Assembly: GCA_964630925.1 (NCBI GenBank)
Contig: CAZVZK010000055.1
Span: 1-61,256, forward strand
Direction of reading: 5' to 3'
Source: RGDT01 sp964630925
Lineage (GTDB): Bacteria; Planctomycetota; Planctomycetia; Gemmatales; Gemmataceae
Length of the DNA: 61,256 nucleotides
Position 1 is the first letter of the stretch, and each line of letters begins with the position of its first letter. This document shows positions 28,413 to 37,289 of the stretch, piece by piece. The translations under genes and the position numbers were made by a program. A model generated the notes under the pieces. The model was not told where the DNA came from. It was given only the letters and a program-made list of their open reading frames with translations, and made no database searches.

Positions 28413-28451
28413 CTCGCGGGTCGGCCCACAGCCCGACGGACGAGAGGTGGC

Positions 28452-31058
28452 ATGCTCAACCTGCTCCGCACACTCAGCGTCGGCTACGTCCGCCAGCACG
28501 CCACGCGCACGGTGCTGATCGTCCTGTCGATCGCACTGGGCGTCACCGCGCTCGTCGCCACCCAGGCGCTGGGGCGCAGCCTGAAGGTCGGCATTCAGGA
28601 CGCCGTCAACCCGCTCGCCGGCCTCGCCGACCTGCTGGTCGTCAACGGGCAGGCGGGTGTGCCGGCGGAGATGGCCGAACGCATTCGGGTCATGGGAATC
28701 GAAGGTATCGCCGACGCCCGGCCCTTCGTCTTCACGCGCCTGGCCCTGGCCGACCTCGACAACCGGGCCTGCTGGCTCTTCGGGGCCGAGGTGCCCGAGA
28801 AGCAGCTCGACGCGAACGGCCTGGGCATCAGGACGGCGGTGACGTACCGGCCCACCACGGTTATCGAGGGCCTCAACCTAGCGCGGGCGCTGGCGAAGGG
28901 GGACGTGGCGTTCACCACGCCCGACATCGCGGCCGACCTCCCGGGGCGTGAGGTGGCGCTGCGCAACGCCGGGCAGGTCGAGCGGTTCCTGCTGCTGGGC
29001 ACGGTCGATTTCAGCGCCAGCAAGCTGCCAGTCAAGGGGTCGCCCATCGTGGTGCTGGAGCTGGGCGCGGCGTCGCGCGTGTGCTTCCCCGAGAAGCCGG
29101 GGCGCGTCCACCAGGTCAACGTCACGCTCTCCAAGGGGGCCGACGTCGGGGCGGTCCAGGCGGAGCTGCAGAGGCGGCTGGGCGACGAGGCCGACGTGCA
29201 GACGGCGGACGCAAGCCGGGCGCTGGTGGGTGACGTGATGGCGGGGCTGGAGATCGGCCTCGCCGTGGGCGGGGTGGGGGCGTTGATCATCGGGCTGTTC
29301 CTGGTGTTCAACGTGCTGTCGGTGAGCGTGGCGGAGCGGCGGCACGACATCGGCATCATGCGTGCGGTGGGGGCGACGCGCTGGCAGATCGCCGGGCTGT
29401 TCCTGGGCGAGGCGTTGCTGCTGGGGCTGGCGGGGTCGCTGATCGGGCTGCCGGCGGGGTGGGGGCTGGCGTCGCTGGTCGTCTCGCCGCTGGCCAACAC
29501 GATCAGCGACGCGATCGTGCCCATCGACGGGGCCGGCTCGATCAGCCTGCCCGTGTGGCTGATGGCCGCGGCGGTGGCCGCCGGCACGCTGGTGGCGTGC
29601 GGGGCGGCGCTGGTGCCGGCGTGGCAGGCGTCACGCGAGGAGCCGGCCGACGCCGTGCGTCGGGTGCCGCAACGGGGCGGGTACGTCTTCATCGCGGTGC
29701 AGCTCCTCGCCGTGGCGGTGCTGCTGGGGGTGGGCGGGGGGATGGTGCTGTGGCGGGCGGCGCTGCCGCGGTATCTCGGGATGTTCGCCGGGATCGTGGC
29801 GCTGCTGGTCGGCGGGCTGGTGTCGATGCCGTTGCTGGCCGCCGTGGCGGGCAAGGTGATGCAGCCGCTGTTCCGTCATCTGCTGGGGCTGGAGGGGAGG
29901 CTGGCGGCGGACAACCTGGTCACGTCGCCGGGGCGGACGGGGCTGGTGGTGGCGGCGCTGGCGGCGACGGGGGCGCTGTTCGTGCAGACGTGCGGGTTCC
30001 TCAAGTCCACGCGCGAGGCCGTCACGGAGTGGATCGACGAGAAGATCGCCGCGGACCTGTTCGTGACGGCGGGCTCGTCGGTGACGTCCGCCGGGGGCGC
30101 CCTGGCGATGCGCGAGGGGTTGGGGGCGGAGCTGGCGGGGCTCAAGGGGGTGGACGTGGTGATGCCCGTGCGGTTCCAGAAGATCGAATGGGCCAACCCA
30201 CGCGACGGGGGCAAGCGCATCATCTTCGTGGTGGGGCTGGAGCCGGCGGTCTTCGACGGCAAGCCGGGCCACGTCCTGGGCGCCAGCTTGCAACGCCTGC
30301 CCGGGCTGCGCGAGCGCGGCAAGGTGGCGGTGAGCGAGAACTTCGCCGCGTTGTACGGCGTGCGGAAGGGCGACCGGATCAGGCTGCCGGTGTCGCGGGG
30401 GGCCGTGGAGGTGGAGGTGATCGGCACGGTGGTCGATTACTCGTGGAACCGGGGCACGGTGGTGATGGACCGGCGCTGGCTGCGCGAGCTGTTCGAGGAC
30501 CGGCAGGCCGACGTGTTCGACGTGTTCCTCAAGCCGGACGCGGACCGGGCGGCGGTGCGCGAGGAGATCGAGGGGCGGTACGGGAAGAAGGAGGCGGTCT
30601 TCGCGACCGACCGCGACGAGATCCGCAAGGGGGTGGCGGACGGGCTGAACAAGCTCTACAGCATGGCCTACGCGCAGCAGGCGATCATCGGCGTGGTGGC
30701 GCTGCTGGGCGTGGTGAGCGCGTTGTTCATCTCGGTGCTGCAGCGCCGCCGCGAGCTGGGGTTGCTGCGGGCGGTGGGTGCGACGCGCGGGCAGGTGCTG
30801 CGCTCGGTGCTGGCGGAGGCGGTGCTGATGGGGGCGGTGGGGGCGTTGGTCGGCTTCGCCATCGGGCTGGTGCTGGAGTGGTACGTCATCAACGTGATGA
30901 TCTACGACGAGTCCGGCTTCCGCTTCCCGATGCGCATCCCCTGGGCCGAGGCGGGCGTGGTGTCGCTGGGGTGCATCGTGTCGGCGGCGCTGGCGGGGCT
31001 GTGGCCGGCGTGGATGGCGACGACGGACCGGATCACCGACGCCATCGCCTACGAGTGA
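28452..31058 (+). CDS. FtsX-type ABC transporter permease
   Basis: An 868-residue membrane protein with an N-terminal span (ATRTVLIVLSIALGVTALVA), a MacB-type periplasmic domain (~45-265), a first FtsX module (~275-400; GLFLVFNVLSVSVAERRHDI, then GIMRAVGATRWQ), two central spans, a second periplasmic domain and a second FtsX module (~735-860; QRRRELGLLRAVGATRGQ). The repeated LRAVGATR loops contact the ATPase. Such large two-module permeases work in lipoprotein, lipid or peptide export. No ATP-binding subunit is adjacent in the window. It ends nine bases from the convergent permease gene. Confidence 0.9.
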   Translation: MLNLLRTLSVGYVRQHATRTVLIVLSIALGVTALVATQALGRSLKVGIQDAVNPLAGLADLLVVNGQAGVPAEMAERIRVMGIEGIADARPFVFTRLALADLDNRACWLFGAEVPEKQLDANGLGIRTAVTYRPTTVIEGLNLARALAKGDVAFTTPDIAADLPGREVALRNAGQVERFLLLGTVDFSASKLPVKGSPIVVLELGAASRVCFPEKPGRVHQVNVTLSKGADVGAVQAELQRRLGDEADVQTADASRALVGDVMAGLEIGLAVGGVGALIIGLFLVFNVLSVSVAERRHDIGIMRAVGATRWQIAGLFLGEALLLGLAGSLIGLPAGWGLASLVVSPLANTISDAIVPIDGAGSISLPVWLMAAAVAAGTLVACGAALVPAWQASREEPADAVRRVPQRGGYVFIAVQLLAVAVLLGVGGGMVLWRAALPRYLGMFAGIVALLVGGLVSMPLLAAVAGKVMQPLFRHLLGLEGRLAADNLVTSPGRTGLVVAALAATGALFVQTCGFLKSTREAVTEWIDEKIAADLFVTAGSSVTSAGGALAMREGLGAELAGLKGVDVVMPVRFQKIEWANPRDGGKRIIFVVGLEPAVFDGKPGHVLGASLQRLPGLRERGKVAVSENFAALYGVRKGDRIRLPVSRGAVEVEVIGTVVDYSWNRGTVVMDRRWLRELFEDRQADVFDVFLKPDADRAAVREEIEGRYGKKEAVFATDRDEIRKGVADGLNKLYSMAYAQQAIIGVVALLGVVSALFISVLQRRRELGLLRAVGATRGQVLRSVLAEAVLMGAVGALVGFAIGLVLEWYVINVMIYDESGFRFPMRIPWAEAGVVSLGCIVSAALAGLWPAWMATTDRITDAIAYE

Positions 31059-31067
31059 GCGGGTGGC

Positions 31068-32519
31068 CTACCGGGCGGCGTGCATGCCCTCGGCGGGCGG
31101 GCCGGGGAAGTTCCTGCTCGCGCCGCCCCACCACATCACGGCCAGCGCGGCCACGAAGCCCAGCAGCACCCACAGCGCCACGCGGTTGGGCGGCTGGATG
31201 CCGACGACGAACAGGCCGGCGCAGCCGAGGACGGAGATGAGCGCCAGCGGACGGTACCAGCCGCCCAGCGACCACGGGCCCATCGCCGTCCATGTGCGTC
31301 CGTGCGCCCACAGGCCGAGGAACGTCGGGAGGACATAGGAGGCGTAGAGGAGCAGCACGCAGACGGCGGAGATGGTGTCGTAGACGGGCGTGAGGACGGT
31401 GAACGCGACGCTGGCGAGGGCCGCCGTCCAGATGGCGGCGGCGGGGACGCGGTGCGTCGGATCGACGTGGCGGAGGGCCTTCGAGTACGGGACGCCGCCG
31501 TCACGCGCGAAGGCGAACAGCATGCGCGACGCCGACGTGACCGTCGCCAGCCCGCACAGGTACTGCGCCAGGACGATGGCGCCGAGCATCAACGGCGAGA
31601 GCCTCGCCGGCAGCGTGGACTTGACGATCCACACGAAGGAGCCGCTCTTCTGCTCGGCGGCGTCCATGAGCGAGGGGGCGGCGGCGACGGCGGCGGCGAG
31701 CATCAGCCAGCCGAAGACGCCGGAGATCAGCACCGAGCGGACGATGCCACGCGGGACGCGCTCGTCGGCGTTGACGGTCTCCTCCGCGGCGTGGGCGGAG
31801 GCGTCGAAGCCGGTGATGGTGTAGGCCGGCAACAGCAGGCCGAGCAGGAATAGCCACGCGAGGGACGATTGCTCCGGCCAGGCGGGGTCCTTGGCCGGGA
31901 TGCCGCTGAGGTTCTCGAAGCTCGTGAGGCGCCCGTATTCGCCGGCGCCGTAGGCGAGGAAGAGGGCGGTGAGGACGGCGGCGACGAGCATGATCCACCA
32001 GCCGCTGAAGTCGGTGAGGGCGGCGGTGAGGCGGATGCCGCGGTGGTTGATCCACGCCTGCGACACGGTGACGGCGAGGACGAAGGCGGTCTGCAGGGCG
32101 ACCTTCCACCCGCCGACCTTGTCCATGTCGAGGAAGGCGGCGGCGAAGGTCTCGAAGCAGCCGACGTTGATGGCGGCGAGGACGGTGACGAGGCCGGCGA
32201 GGTTGAACCAGGCGGTGACCCAGCCCCAGCCGCGTCCGCCAAGGATGGCGGCCCAGTGGTAGAGGCCGCCGGCGGTGGGGAAGGCGGAGGCGAGCTGGGC
32301 CATGGTGAGGGCGACGCAGAGGGAGAAGAGGCAGGCGAGGGGCCAGCCGAGGCCGACGGACGCCCCGCCGACGGAGCCGATGCCGACGTGGAAGGACGTG
32401 ACGCCGCCGGCGAGGATGCAGATGATGGACAGGGAGAGGGCGAGGTTGCTGAACGCGCCGAGGGCGCGGGCCAGCTCCTGCTTGTAGCCGAGGAGGCGGA
32501 GTCGTTGTTCGTCGTTCAT
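31068..32519 (-). CDS. APC-family permease, probable ethanolamine permease
   Basis: A 483-residue, ~12-span transporter of the amino acid-polyamine-organocation family. The start MNDEQRLRLLGYKQEL is chosen because the longer frame only adds residues from a dispersed repeat. Family landmarks: FSNLALSLSIICILAGGVTS in helix 1, AFPTAGGLYHWAA in helix 3, and ITGFDASAHAAEETVNA. It is closest in look to GABA/choline-type permeases. Position directly downstream of eutB and eutC makes ethanolamine the likely substrate; this is inference from context. Confidence 0.8.
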   Translation of the reverse strand: MNDEQRLRLLGYKQELARALGAFSNLALSLSIICILAGGVTSFHVGIGSVGGASVGLGWPLACLFSLCVALTMAQLASAFPTAGGLYHWAAILGGRGWGWVTAWFNLAGLVTVLAAINVGCFETFAAAFLDMDKVGGWKVALQTAFVLAVTVSQAWINHRGIRLTAALTDFSGWWIMLVAAVLTALFLAYGAGEYGRLTSFENLSGIPAKDPAWPEQSSLAWLFLLGLLLPAYTITGFDASAHAAEETVNADERVPRGIVRSVLISGVFGWLMLAAAVAAAPSLMDAAEQKSGSFVWIVKSTLPARLSPLMLGAIVLAQYLCGLATVTSASRMLFAFARDGGVPYSKALRHVDPTHRVPAAAIWTAALASVAFTVLTPVYDTISAVCVLLLYASYVLPTFLGLWAHGRTWTAMGPWSLGGWYRPLALISVLGCAGLFVVGIQPPNRVALWVLLGFVAALAVMWWGGASRNFPGPPAEGMHAAR

Positions 32520-32525
32520 GTGGGC

Positions 32526-32714
32526 TACCCCACCCCCCAACCCCCTCCCCGAAGCGGAGAGGGTGAGCCTATTCATCGCCTATCCGGTGGCGAAGAGCGC
32601 GCGTCCCTTGTATCGCCTCGCCCAACAGGGGAGACGTGCTGCTCCCCACCGCTGAAATCGATGATCTTGCGATCCCCCCTCTCCGCTTCGGGGAGGGGGT
32701 TAGGGGGTGGGGTA
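32526..32714. repeat. 38-bp inverted repeat overlapping the eutC 3' end
   Basis: Arms at 32526-32563 and 32677-32714 are reverse complements with one mismatch. They consist of CCCTCTCCGCTTCGGGGAGG followed by a G-rich part. This resembles a family of dispersed palindromic repeats whose translation gives PPPNPLPEAERG. The right arm lies within the eutC reading frame and the left arm lies in the gap before the permease gene. Confidence 0.9.
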
Positions 32715-33412
32715 GCGATCTTCTCCTTGACCGCCACGCCGCTCGTGCCGAGGCGGCGCATCTCGTCCGCCAACGCCAGGATGCGGCGCACGGCGTCGGG
32801 GATCGAGACGCCGCGGGCGTGGATGTTGCTGAGGAGGTTGCGGGCCGCGTCGGTGTCGCCGGGTCGTGGGCGGAACGCCATGTACGCCGACAGGCCCTCC
32901 GCCGTCGCCAGGCCGGGCCTTTCGCCGATCAGCAGGACGCACACCTCGGGGCGGAGGATCTCGCCCACGTCGTTGAGGATGCCGACGCGGCAGTGGCGGA
33001 CGAAGAACGGCGTGCCGGCACGCCAGCCTCCGGCGGCAAGCAGCGCCGGCAGCAGGGCGGGCACCTGGGCGTGGACGGCGGCGGCGGAGAGGCCGTCGCC
33101 GACGAACACCTGCAGCTCGGCCCCCGGTGGGACGGCGTCGGCGAGGCGTTGACGCGACTCCGGCGAGAGGACTCGGCCCAGGTCGGGCCGCAGGAGGTAT
33201 TCCTGCTTCGAGTGACACCGCGTGGTCACCTCGAACATCGGTGGCAGTCGCGCGGCGTCCACCTCGGCGAGGACGGCGTCGCGGGCGGCGGCGTGGTCGG
33301 CGCGCAGGGCCAGCGCCGTCGCCGTGAGGTACGACGGCCCGGCGCGGCCCTCCAGCAGGCGGGCCGGGGTGCGCCGGCGGATGGCGTCGATGGCCGTCAG
33401 GTCGTGCGTCAT
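32573..33412 (-). CDS. eutC: ethanolamine ammonia-lyase small subunit
   Basis: A 279-residue protein. With EutB it forms the adenosylcobalamin-dependent lyase that turns ethanolamine into acetaldehyde and ammonia. Family signatures: LEGRAGPSYLTATALALRAD, VFVGDGLSAAAVHAQ, CRVGILNDVGEILRPEVCVL and GERPGLATAEGLSAYMAFRP. The ATG overlaps the eutB stop (ATGA), so the subunits are coupled. Residues ~234-279 (PPPNPLPEAERG onwards) are not family sequence: they are the translation of an inverted repeat, so the natural C-terminus was probably near residue 232. The enzyme core is intact. Confidence 0.93.
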   Translation of the reverse strand: MTHDLTAIDAIRRRTPARLLEGRAGPSYLTATALALRADHAAARDAVLAEVDAARLPPMFEVTTRCHSKQEYLLRPDLGRVLSPESRQRLADAVPPGAELQVFVGDGLSAAAVHAQVPALLPALLAAGGWRAGTPFFVRHCRVGILNDVGEILRPEVCVLLIGERPGLATAEGLSAYMAFRPRPGDTDAARNLLSNIHARGVSIPDAVRRILALADEMRRLGTSGVAVKEKIATPPPNPLPEAERGDRKIIDFSGGEQHVSPVGRGDTRDARSSPPDRR

Positions 33413-34791
33413 CCCGACGATTCTAGCAAAGCCGGCACGCGCGACAGCAGGCGTTCGCCGGAACGCGACAACAGCCGCCCGTCCCGCCAGATGCCCTCGC
33501 GGGCCAGCCAGTCGGCGAACTCGGGGGCGGGGGAGAGGCCGAACAGGCGGCGCACGCCGGCGCCGTCGTGGTAGCTGGTCGATTGGTAGTTGAGCATCAC
33601 GTCGTCGGCGCAGGGCACGCCCATGACGAAGTTGACGCCCGCCGCCGCCAGCAGGAGCAGGAGGTTGTCGGCGGAGTTCTGGTCGGCGGCGGCGTGGTTG
33701 GTGTAGCACACATCGACGCCCATCGGCAGGCCGAGGAGCTTGCCCATGAAGTGGTCCTCGAGGCCGGCGCGGGTGATCTGCCGCTCGTCGAAGAGGTACT
33801 CCGGGCCGATGAAGCCGACGACGCTGTTGACGAGGAAGGGGTCGAACAGGCGGGCGACGCCGTGGGCGCGGGCCTCCAGGGTCTGCTGGTCGATGCCGTG
33901 GTGGGCGCCCGCCGACAGGGCACTCCCCTGCCCCGTCTCGAAGTACATCACCTGATCGCCGACCCACGCGACGGGCCGCGAGCGGTGATGCTCGCGGGCC
34001 CGCTCGCGGCCTTCCTTGAGGAGGGCGAGGGAGACGCCGAAGCTGGCGAGGGCGGCCTCGGTGCCGGCGACGGACTGGAAGAGGAGATCGACGGGGGCGC
34101 CCCGCTCCATCGCCTGGAGCTGGGTGGTGATGTGGCCGAGGACGCAGGACTGCGTCGGGACGGCGAGGGCGTCGATGAGGCGTCCGAGGGCGCGCAGAAT
34201 GGCGGCGACGGTGTCGACGGACTCGGCCGCCGGGTTGACGCCGATGACGGCGTCGCCGCAGCCGTAGAGCAGGCCCTCGGCGGCGGCGAGGATAATGCCG
34301 GGGATGTCGTCCGCCGGGTGGTTGGGCTGGACGCGGACGCCGAGGGTGCGGGGCAGGCCCATCGTGTTGCGGCAGCGCGTGACGACGCGGACCTTGCTGG
34401 CGGCGAGGACGAGGTCCTTGTTGCCCATGAGCTTGGCGACGGCCGACGCCATCTCGGGGAGGAACGCGCGGTGCGGGATGTCGGCGGTGTCATCCTCAAG
34501 GAGCCATTCACGGAAGTATCCGACGGTCCAGGCACGCATGGGCGCGAACGCGGCCTGATCGTGGTGGGCCATCAGCGCGTCGGTGACGGCGTCCTCGACG
34601 AGGGGCGTGTCGGCGATCTGGCCGAGGGTCACATCGGCGAGGGCGAGTTTGGCGGCGACGCGGCGGCGTTCGGATCCGGCGGCGATGCCGGCGAGCTGGT
34701 CGCCGGACTTCTCTTCGCTGGCGCAGGCGAGGAGGTCTCGGAGGGAGTCGAAGACGAAGCGCTCGCCGCGCAGTGTGTGGGAGAAGGTCAT
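33409..34791 (-). CDS. eutB: ethanolamine ammonia-lyase large subunit
   Basis: A 460-residue TIM-barrel subunit that carries the active site and contacts adenosylcobalamin; length is normal for the family. Recognised by RGERFVFDSLRDLLACASEE, LADVTLGQIADTPL, and GAHHGIDQQTLEARAHGVAR with FLVNSVVGFIGPEYL. The ATG overlaps the stop of the WD40 gene upstream by four bases (ATGA). No shell protein, reactivase (EutA), EutJ or aldehyde dehydrogenase gene is nearby, so acetaldehyde must be handled elsewhere. Confidence 0.96.
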   Translation of the reverse strand: MTFSHTLRGERFVFDSLRDLLACASEEKSGDQLAGIAAGSERRRVAAKLALADVTLGQIADTPLVEDAVTDALMAHHDQAAFAPMRAWTVGYFREWLLEDDTADIPHRAFLPEMASAVAKLMGNKDLVLAASKVRVVTRCRNTMGLPRTLGVRVQPNHPADDIPGIILAAAEGLLYGCGDAVIGVNPAAESVDTVAAILRALGRLIDALAVPTQSCVLGHITTQLQAMERGAPVDLLFQSVAGTEAALASFGVSLALLKEGRERAREHHRSRPVAWVGDQVMYFETGQGSALSAGAHHGIDQQTLEARAHGVARLFDPFLVNSVVGFIGPEYLFDERQITRAGLEDHFMGKLLGLPMGVDVCYTNHAAADQNSADNLLLLLAAAGVNFVMGVPCADDVMLNYQSTSYHDGAGVRRLFGLSPAPEFADWLAREGIWRDGRLLSRSGERLLSRVPALLESSG

Positions 34792-35801
34792 TCAATCCCC
34801 CGCGCGCCGAGCCGCCACCCGCGGATGAAGAAAGGACAGAAGGCGATGAGGTGAGTGCCGTCGCGGGTAAACTCCAGGGCGAACGGGGAGCCATCCACGG
34901 GCCGGATCTCGGGCCGGGACACTTCCTTGGCGGAAGCGCCGTCAAGGAGGGCCACGCCGGAAGGCCCCGCGACGGCGAGCCAGCGCCCGTCCGGCGAGAC
35001 GGCGACGTGTGACGCGTCGAAGCCCTTTGCCAGGCTGATTGTCTTGACGAGCCGGCCCGACGCCACCTCCCGGAGGTGGACAACGTTGAGCGCCCGCCCG
35101 CCCGGATGGCGCAGGACGAGGTACGCCACCTGCCTGCCGTCGGCGCGGAAACACGGGGCGACGACCTGGCCGTCGTGGCCGGGGTGCGAACGCGCGATTT
35201 TCCCGGCGGCCACGCCCCACAGGTCGAGACTCTGCCCGTTGGCGGCGGCGAACAGCATGCCGTCGGGGGAGGGCCGGCCACTCACGGACGTCGGCAGATT
35301 CAGGCGCGAGCGGACCCGGCCCGTCGGCGCAAGGCGTACCACCTCCTTCGGGGTCCAGGCGATGAGGCCGCCGGGGACGGCCACCAGCCCGACGGGCTCC
35401 CCGTGGGGGTGGAAGGGCCGTTCGGGATCGCCGTGGCCTCCCGGCAACACCTTGCCGGACAGGTCGCGTGTCTCGACTCCGCCGCGCATCCACACGAGAG
35501 TATGCAGGAGCTTCCCGTCCGCTGAGAAGGCGGCAGAGAGGGGGCCGAAGCCCAGGTATCCCCAACTGGCCGTCTGACGACGCGAGGTGAGGTCGAATAC
35601 CCTGGCCGATGCGTTGGGCGGAAGATCGAGGTTCGCCCTCTTCAGCACGAAGACGACGGCGGTGCGCCCATCGGGGGAGTGGGCAAACCGGTACGGCGAA
35701 CGCTGGCCGACCTGTGCCCCGAAGGCAATTCGGTGCGGCGGAGCGGACGGCTCGGCGGCGACGCACGCCAGTGCGAGGAGCACCGAAGTTCCGGTATGCA
35801 T
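34788..35801 (-). CDS. exported WD40-like protein coupled to eutB
   Basis: A 337-residue protein starting MHTGTSVLLALACVAAEPSA, a signal peptide; an ATG nine codons earlier only adds a hydrophilic stretch. It has about five degenerate beta-propeller blades with the SPDGR-type turn (FAHSPDGRTAVV; VAVSPDGRWLAVA; RPSPDGMLFAAA). Unlike the two larger WD40 genes upstream it has no HEAT-like tail. It is the last WD40 member before eutB, which it overlaps by four bases. A direct role in ethanolamine use is not evident from sequence. Confidence 0.7.
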   Translation of the reverse strand: MHTGTSVLLALACVAAEPSAPPHRIAFGAQVGQRSPYRFAHSPDGRTAVVFVLKRANLDLPPNASARVFDLTSRRQTASWGYLGFGPLSAAFSADGKLLHTLVWMRGGVETRDLSGKVLPGGHGDPERPFHPHGEPVGLVAVPGGLIAWTPKEVVRLAPTGRVRSRLNLPTSVSGRPSPDGMLFAAANGQSLDLWGVAAGKIARSHPGHDGQVVAPCFRADGRQVAYLVLRHPGGRALNVVHLREVASGRLVKTISLAKGFDASHVAVSPDGRWLAVAGPSGVALLDGASAKEVSRPEIRPVDGSPFALEFTRDGTHLIAFCPFFIRGWRLGARGIE

Positions 35802-35840
35802 GAGCAGGCCCTCATCACCTCTCGACATCGGCGCGACACG

Positions 35841-37289
35841 TCATGGCGTGCCCTCCAGCACCCTCCGCGCCTCCGCCGCCAGCGGCACCGCCGCGTCCAT
35901 CCTCGCCAGCGCCCGCAGGGCCGCCATCGTCTCCGGCGTGTTCAGTCGGCGCAGCATCGCGGCCAGCCGGGCCGGACGCTTCTCGTCCAGCGCCGCCGCC
36001 TGCTCGTCCTCGCCCACCTGCCCCAGCACGCGGCGGACGTTGCGCTTCACCTCCGCCGGCAGGCCGGCGTCGATGGCGCGGATCAGCCCCGCCCGCGCAC
36101 CCGGCAGCAGCGGGGCCAATGCCCGCACCGCCTCCTCGCGGTCATCGAATGAGTCGGAGTTCAGTTTGGGGATCACCCGCAGCGCCCGCTCCTCGTACCG
36201 CGCCTCGTCCAGCATCCGCCGCGCCAGCAGGTGCCCCGCCTCCTCGCGGCGTGCCAGCATCATGGCCTCGCGCCGGCCCTTCGTCAGCCACTCCTCGGCG
36301 GCGGCCGCCAGCACGAGGCGGGACACGTCCCAGATCACCAGGCCGTTCTCATCGGCCACGGCCAGGGTGCGCCCGTCCGGGGTGAACGCCAGAGCCGAGG
36401 CGCGTTTGGTGACGCCGATCCGGACGTGGACGCCGCCCTCCTCCAGCGGGCTCATCAGCAGCGCCTCGCCGCCCTTGGCCGCTGCCACGGCGTCACCCGC
36501 CTGCGACAGCGCCCAGTCGTCGGCCGCCATGAACGCGGGCAGCTCCAGCGTGCGCGTGACGCGCCCCGTCGGCAGGACGTGCCAGCGCAGCTCGGCGGCG
36601 TATTGCACGAGGACGTTCCGCCCGCCCGGAAGCAGGACGGCGGCCTGCGACAGCGACCGGTCCTCGCCCCTGGCGATCCGCTGGATACGGTCGTTTTTGT
36701 CCTTCTCGTCCGGCGCGAAGTGGATCAGGCCTCCGTCCGTCTTCCACATCGCCCCCTCGCGCCCGGCCTCGGGACGCAGGAGGCGCGGGTCATCGAAGAG
36801 GTCGGCCTCGTCGATCTTCTTGCCCGTGCCGACGTCCCACCAGCGGAGCCGGCCCTCCGGGCAGTACGTCACCAGCATCCTCCCGCCGGCGAGGAAGCCG
36901 GCCGTCGCCACCCGCCCCTTGCCCGGAACGACCTCGGCCAGCTTCTTGCCCGTCTCCATCTCCCAGACGCGGGCGTGTCCCGGCCTGTCCTTCGGGCCGG
37001 CGGCCTCGCCGGTGGCCAGCCGCTTGCCGTCGGAGGAGAACGCCAGCGAGGCTAACCCGGCGTGGCCGCGCACCCGATACAGCATCCGGCGGCCGGCCAC
37101 CTCCCACACCTCGACGATGCCGTCGGGCCACGCCATCGCGAGCAGGCGGCCGTCGGGGGAGAATTCCAGACGCCGCGCTTCCGGCGTCCGCAGCCGGGCC
37201 ACGGCGCCGGGCGGCAGGGCCTGGCCCCTGGCATCGACGCCGGGGTAGGCCGGCGGGCCGGCGAGGAAGACGAGCAGCGTCGCGATCAT
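35841..37289 (-). CDS. exported WD40 protein with helical C-terminus
   Basis: A 482-residue protein. The start MIATLLVFLAGPPAYPGVDA overlaps the previous stop by four bases (ATGA) and gives a signal peptide; the longer frame is shadow. Blades of a beta-propeller fill residues ~25-330 (RRLEFSPDGRLLAMAWPDG; ASLAFSSDGKRLATG; ALAFTPDGRTLAVADENGL). The C-terminal ~130 residues are a HEAT-like helical segment opening DSFDDREEAVRALAPLL, a hallmark of planctomycete WD40 proteins. Likely a periplasmic scaffold. Confidence 0.75.
   Translation of the reverse strand: MIATLLVFLAGPPAYPGVDARGQALPPGAVARLRTPEARRLEFSPDGRLLAMAWPDGIVEVWEVAGRRMLYRVRGHAGLASLAFSSDGKRLATGEAAGPKDRPGHARVWEMETGKKLAEVVPGKGRVATAGFLAGGRMLVTYCPEGRLRWWDVGTGKKIDEADLFDDPRLLRPEAGREGAMWKTDGGLIHFAPDEKDKNDRIQRIARGEDRSLSQAAVLLPGGRNVLVQYAAELRWHVLPTGRVTRTLELPAFMAADDWALSQAGDAVAAAKGGEALLMSPLEEGGVHVRIGVTKRASALAFTPDGRTLAVADENGLVIWDVSRLVLAAAAEEWLTKGRREAMMLARREEAGHLLARRMLDEARYEERALRVIPKLNSDSFDDREEAVRALAPLLPGARAGLIRAIDAGLPAEVKRNVRRVLGQVGEDEQAAALDEKRPARLAAMLRRLNTPETMAALRALARMDAAVPLAAEARRVLEGTP

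Noticed and set aside
26379..28499. A 706-codon minus-strand frame
   Set aside because: It covers the zinc-ribbon and ThuA-like genes on the opposite strand, both of which have clear motifs and RBSs.
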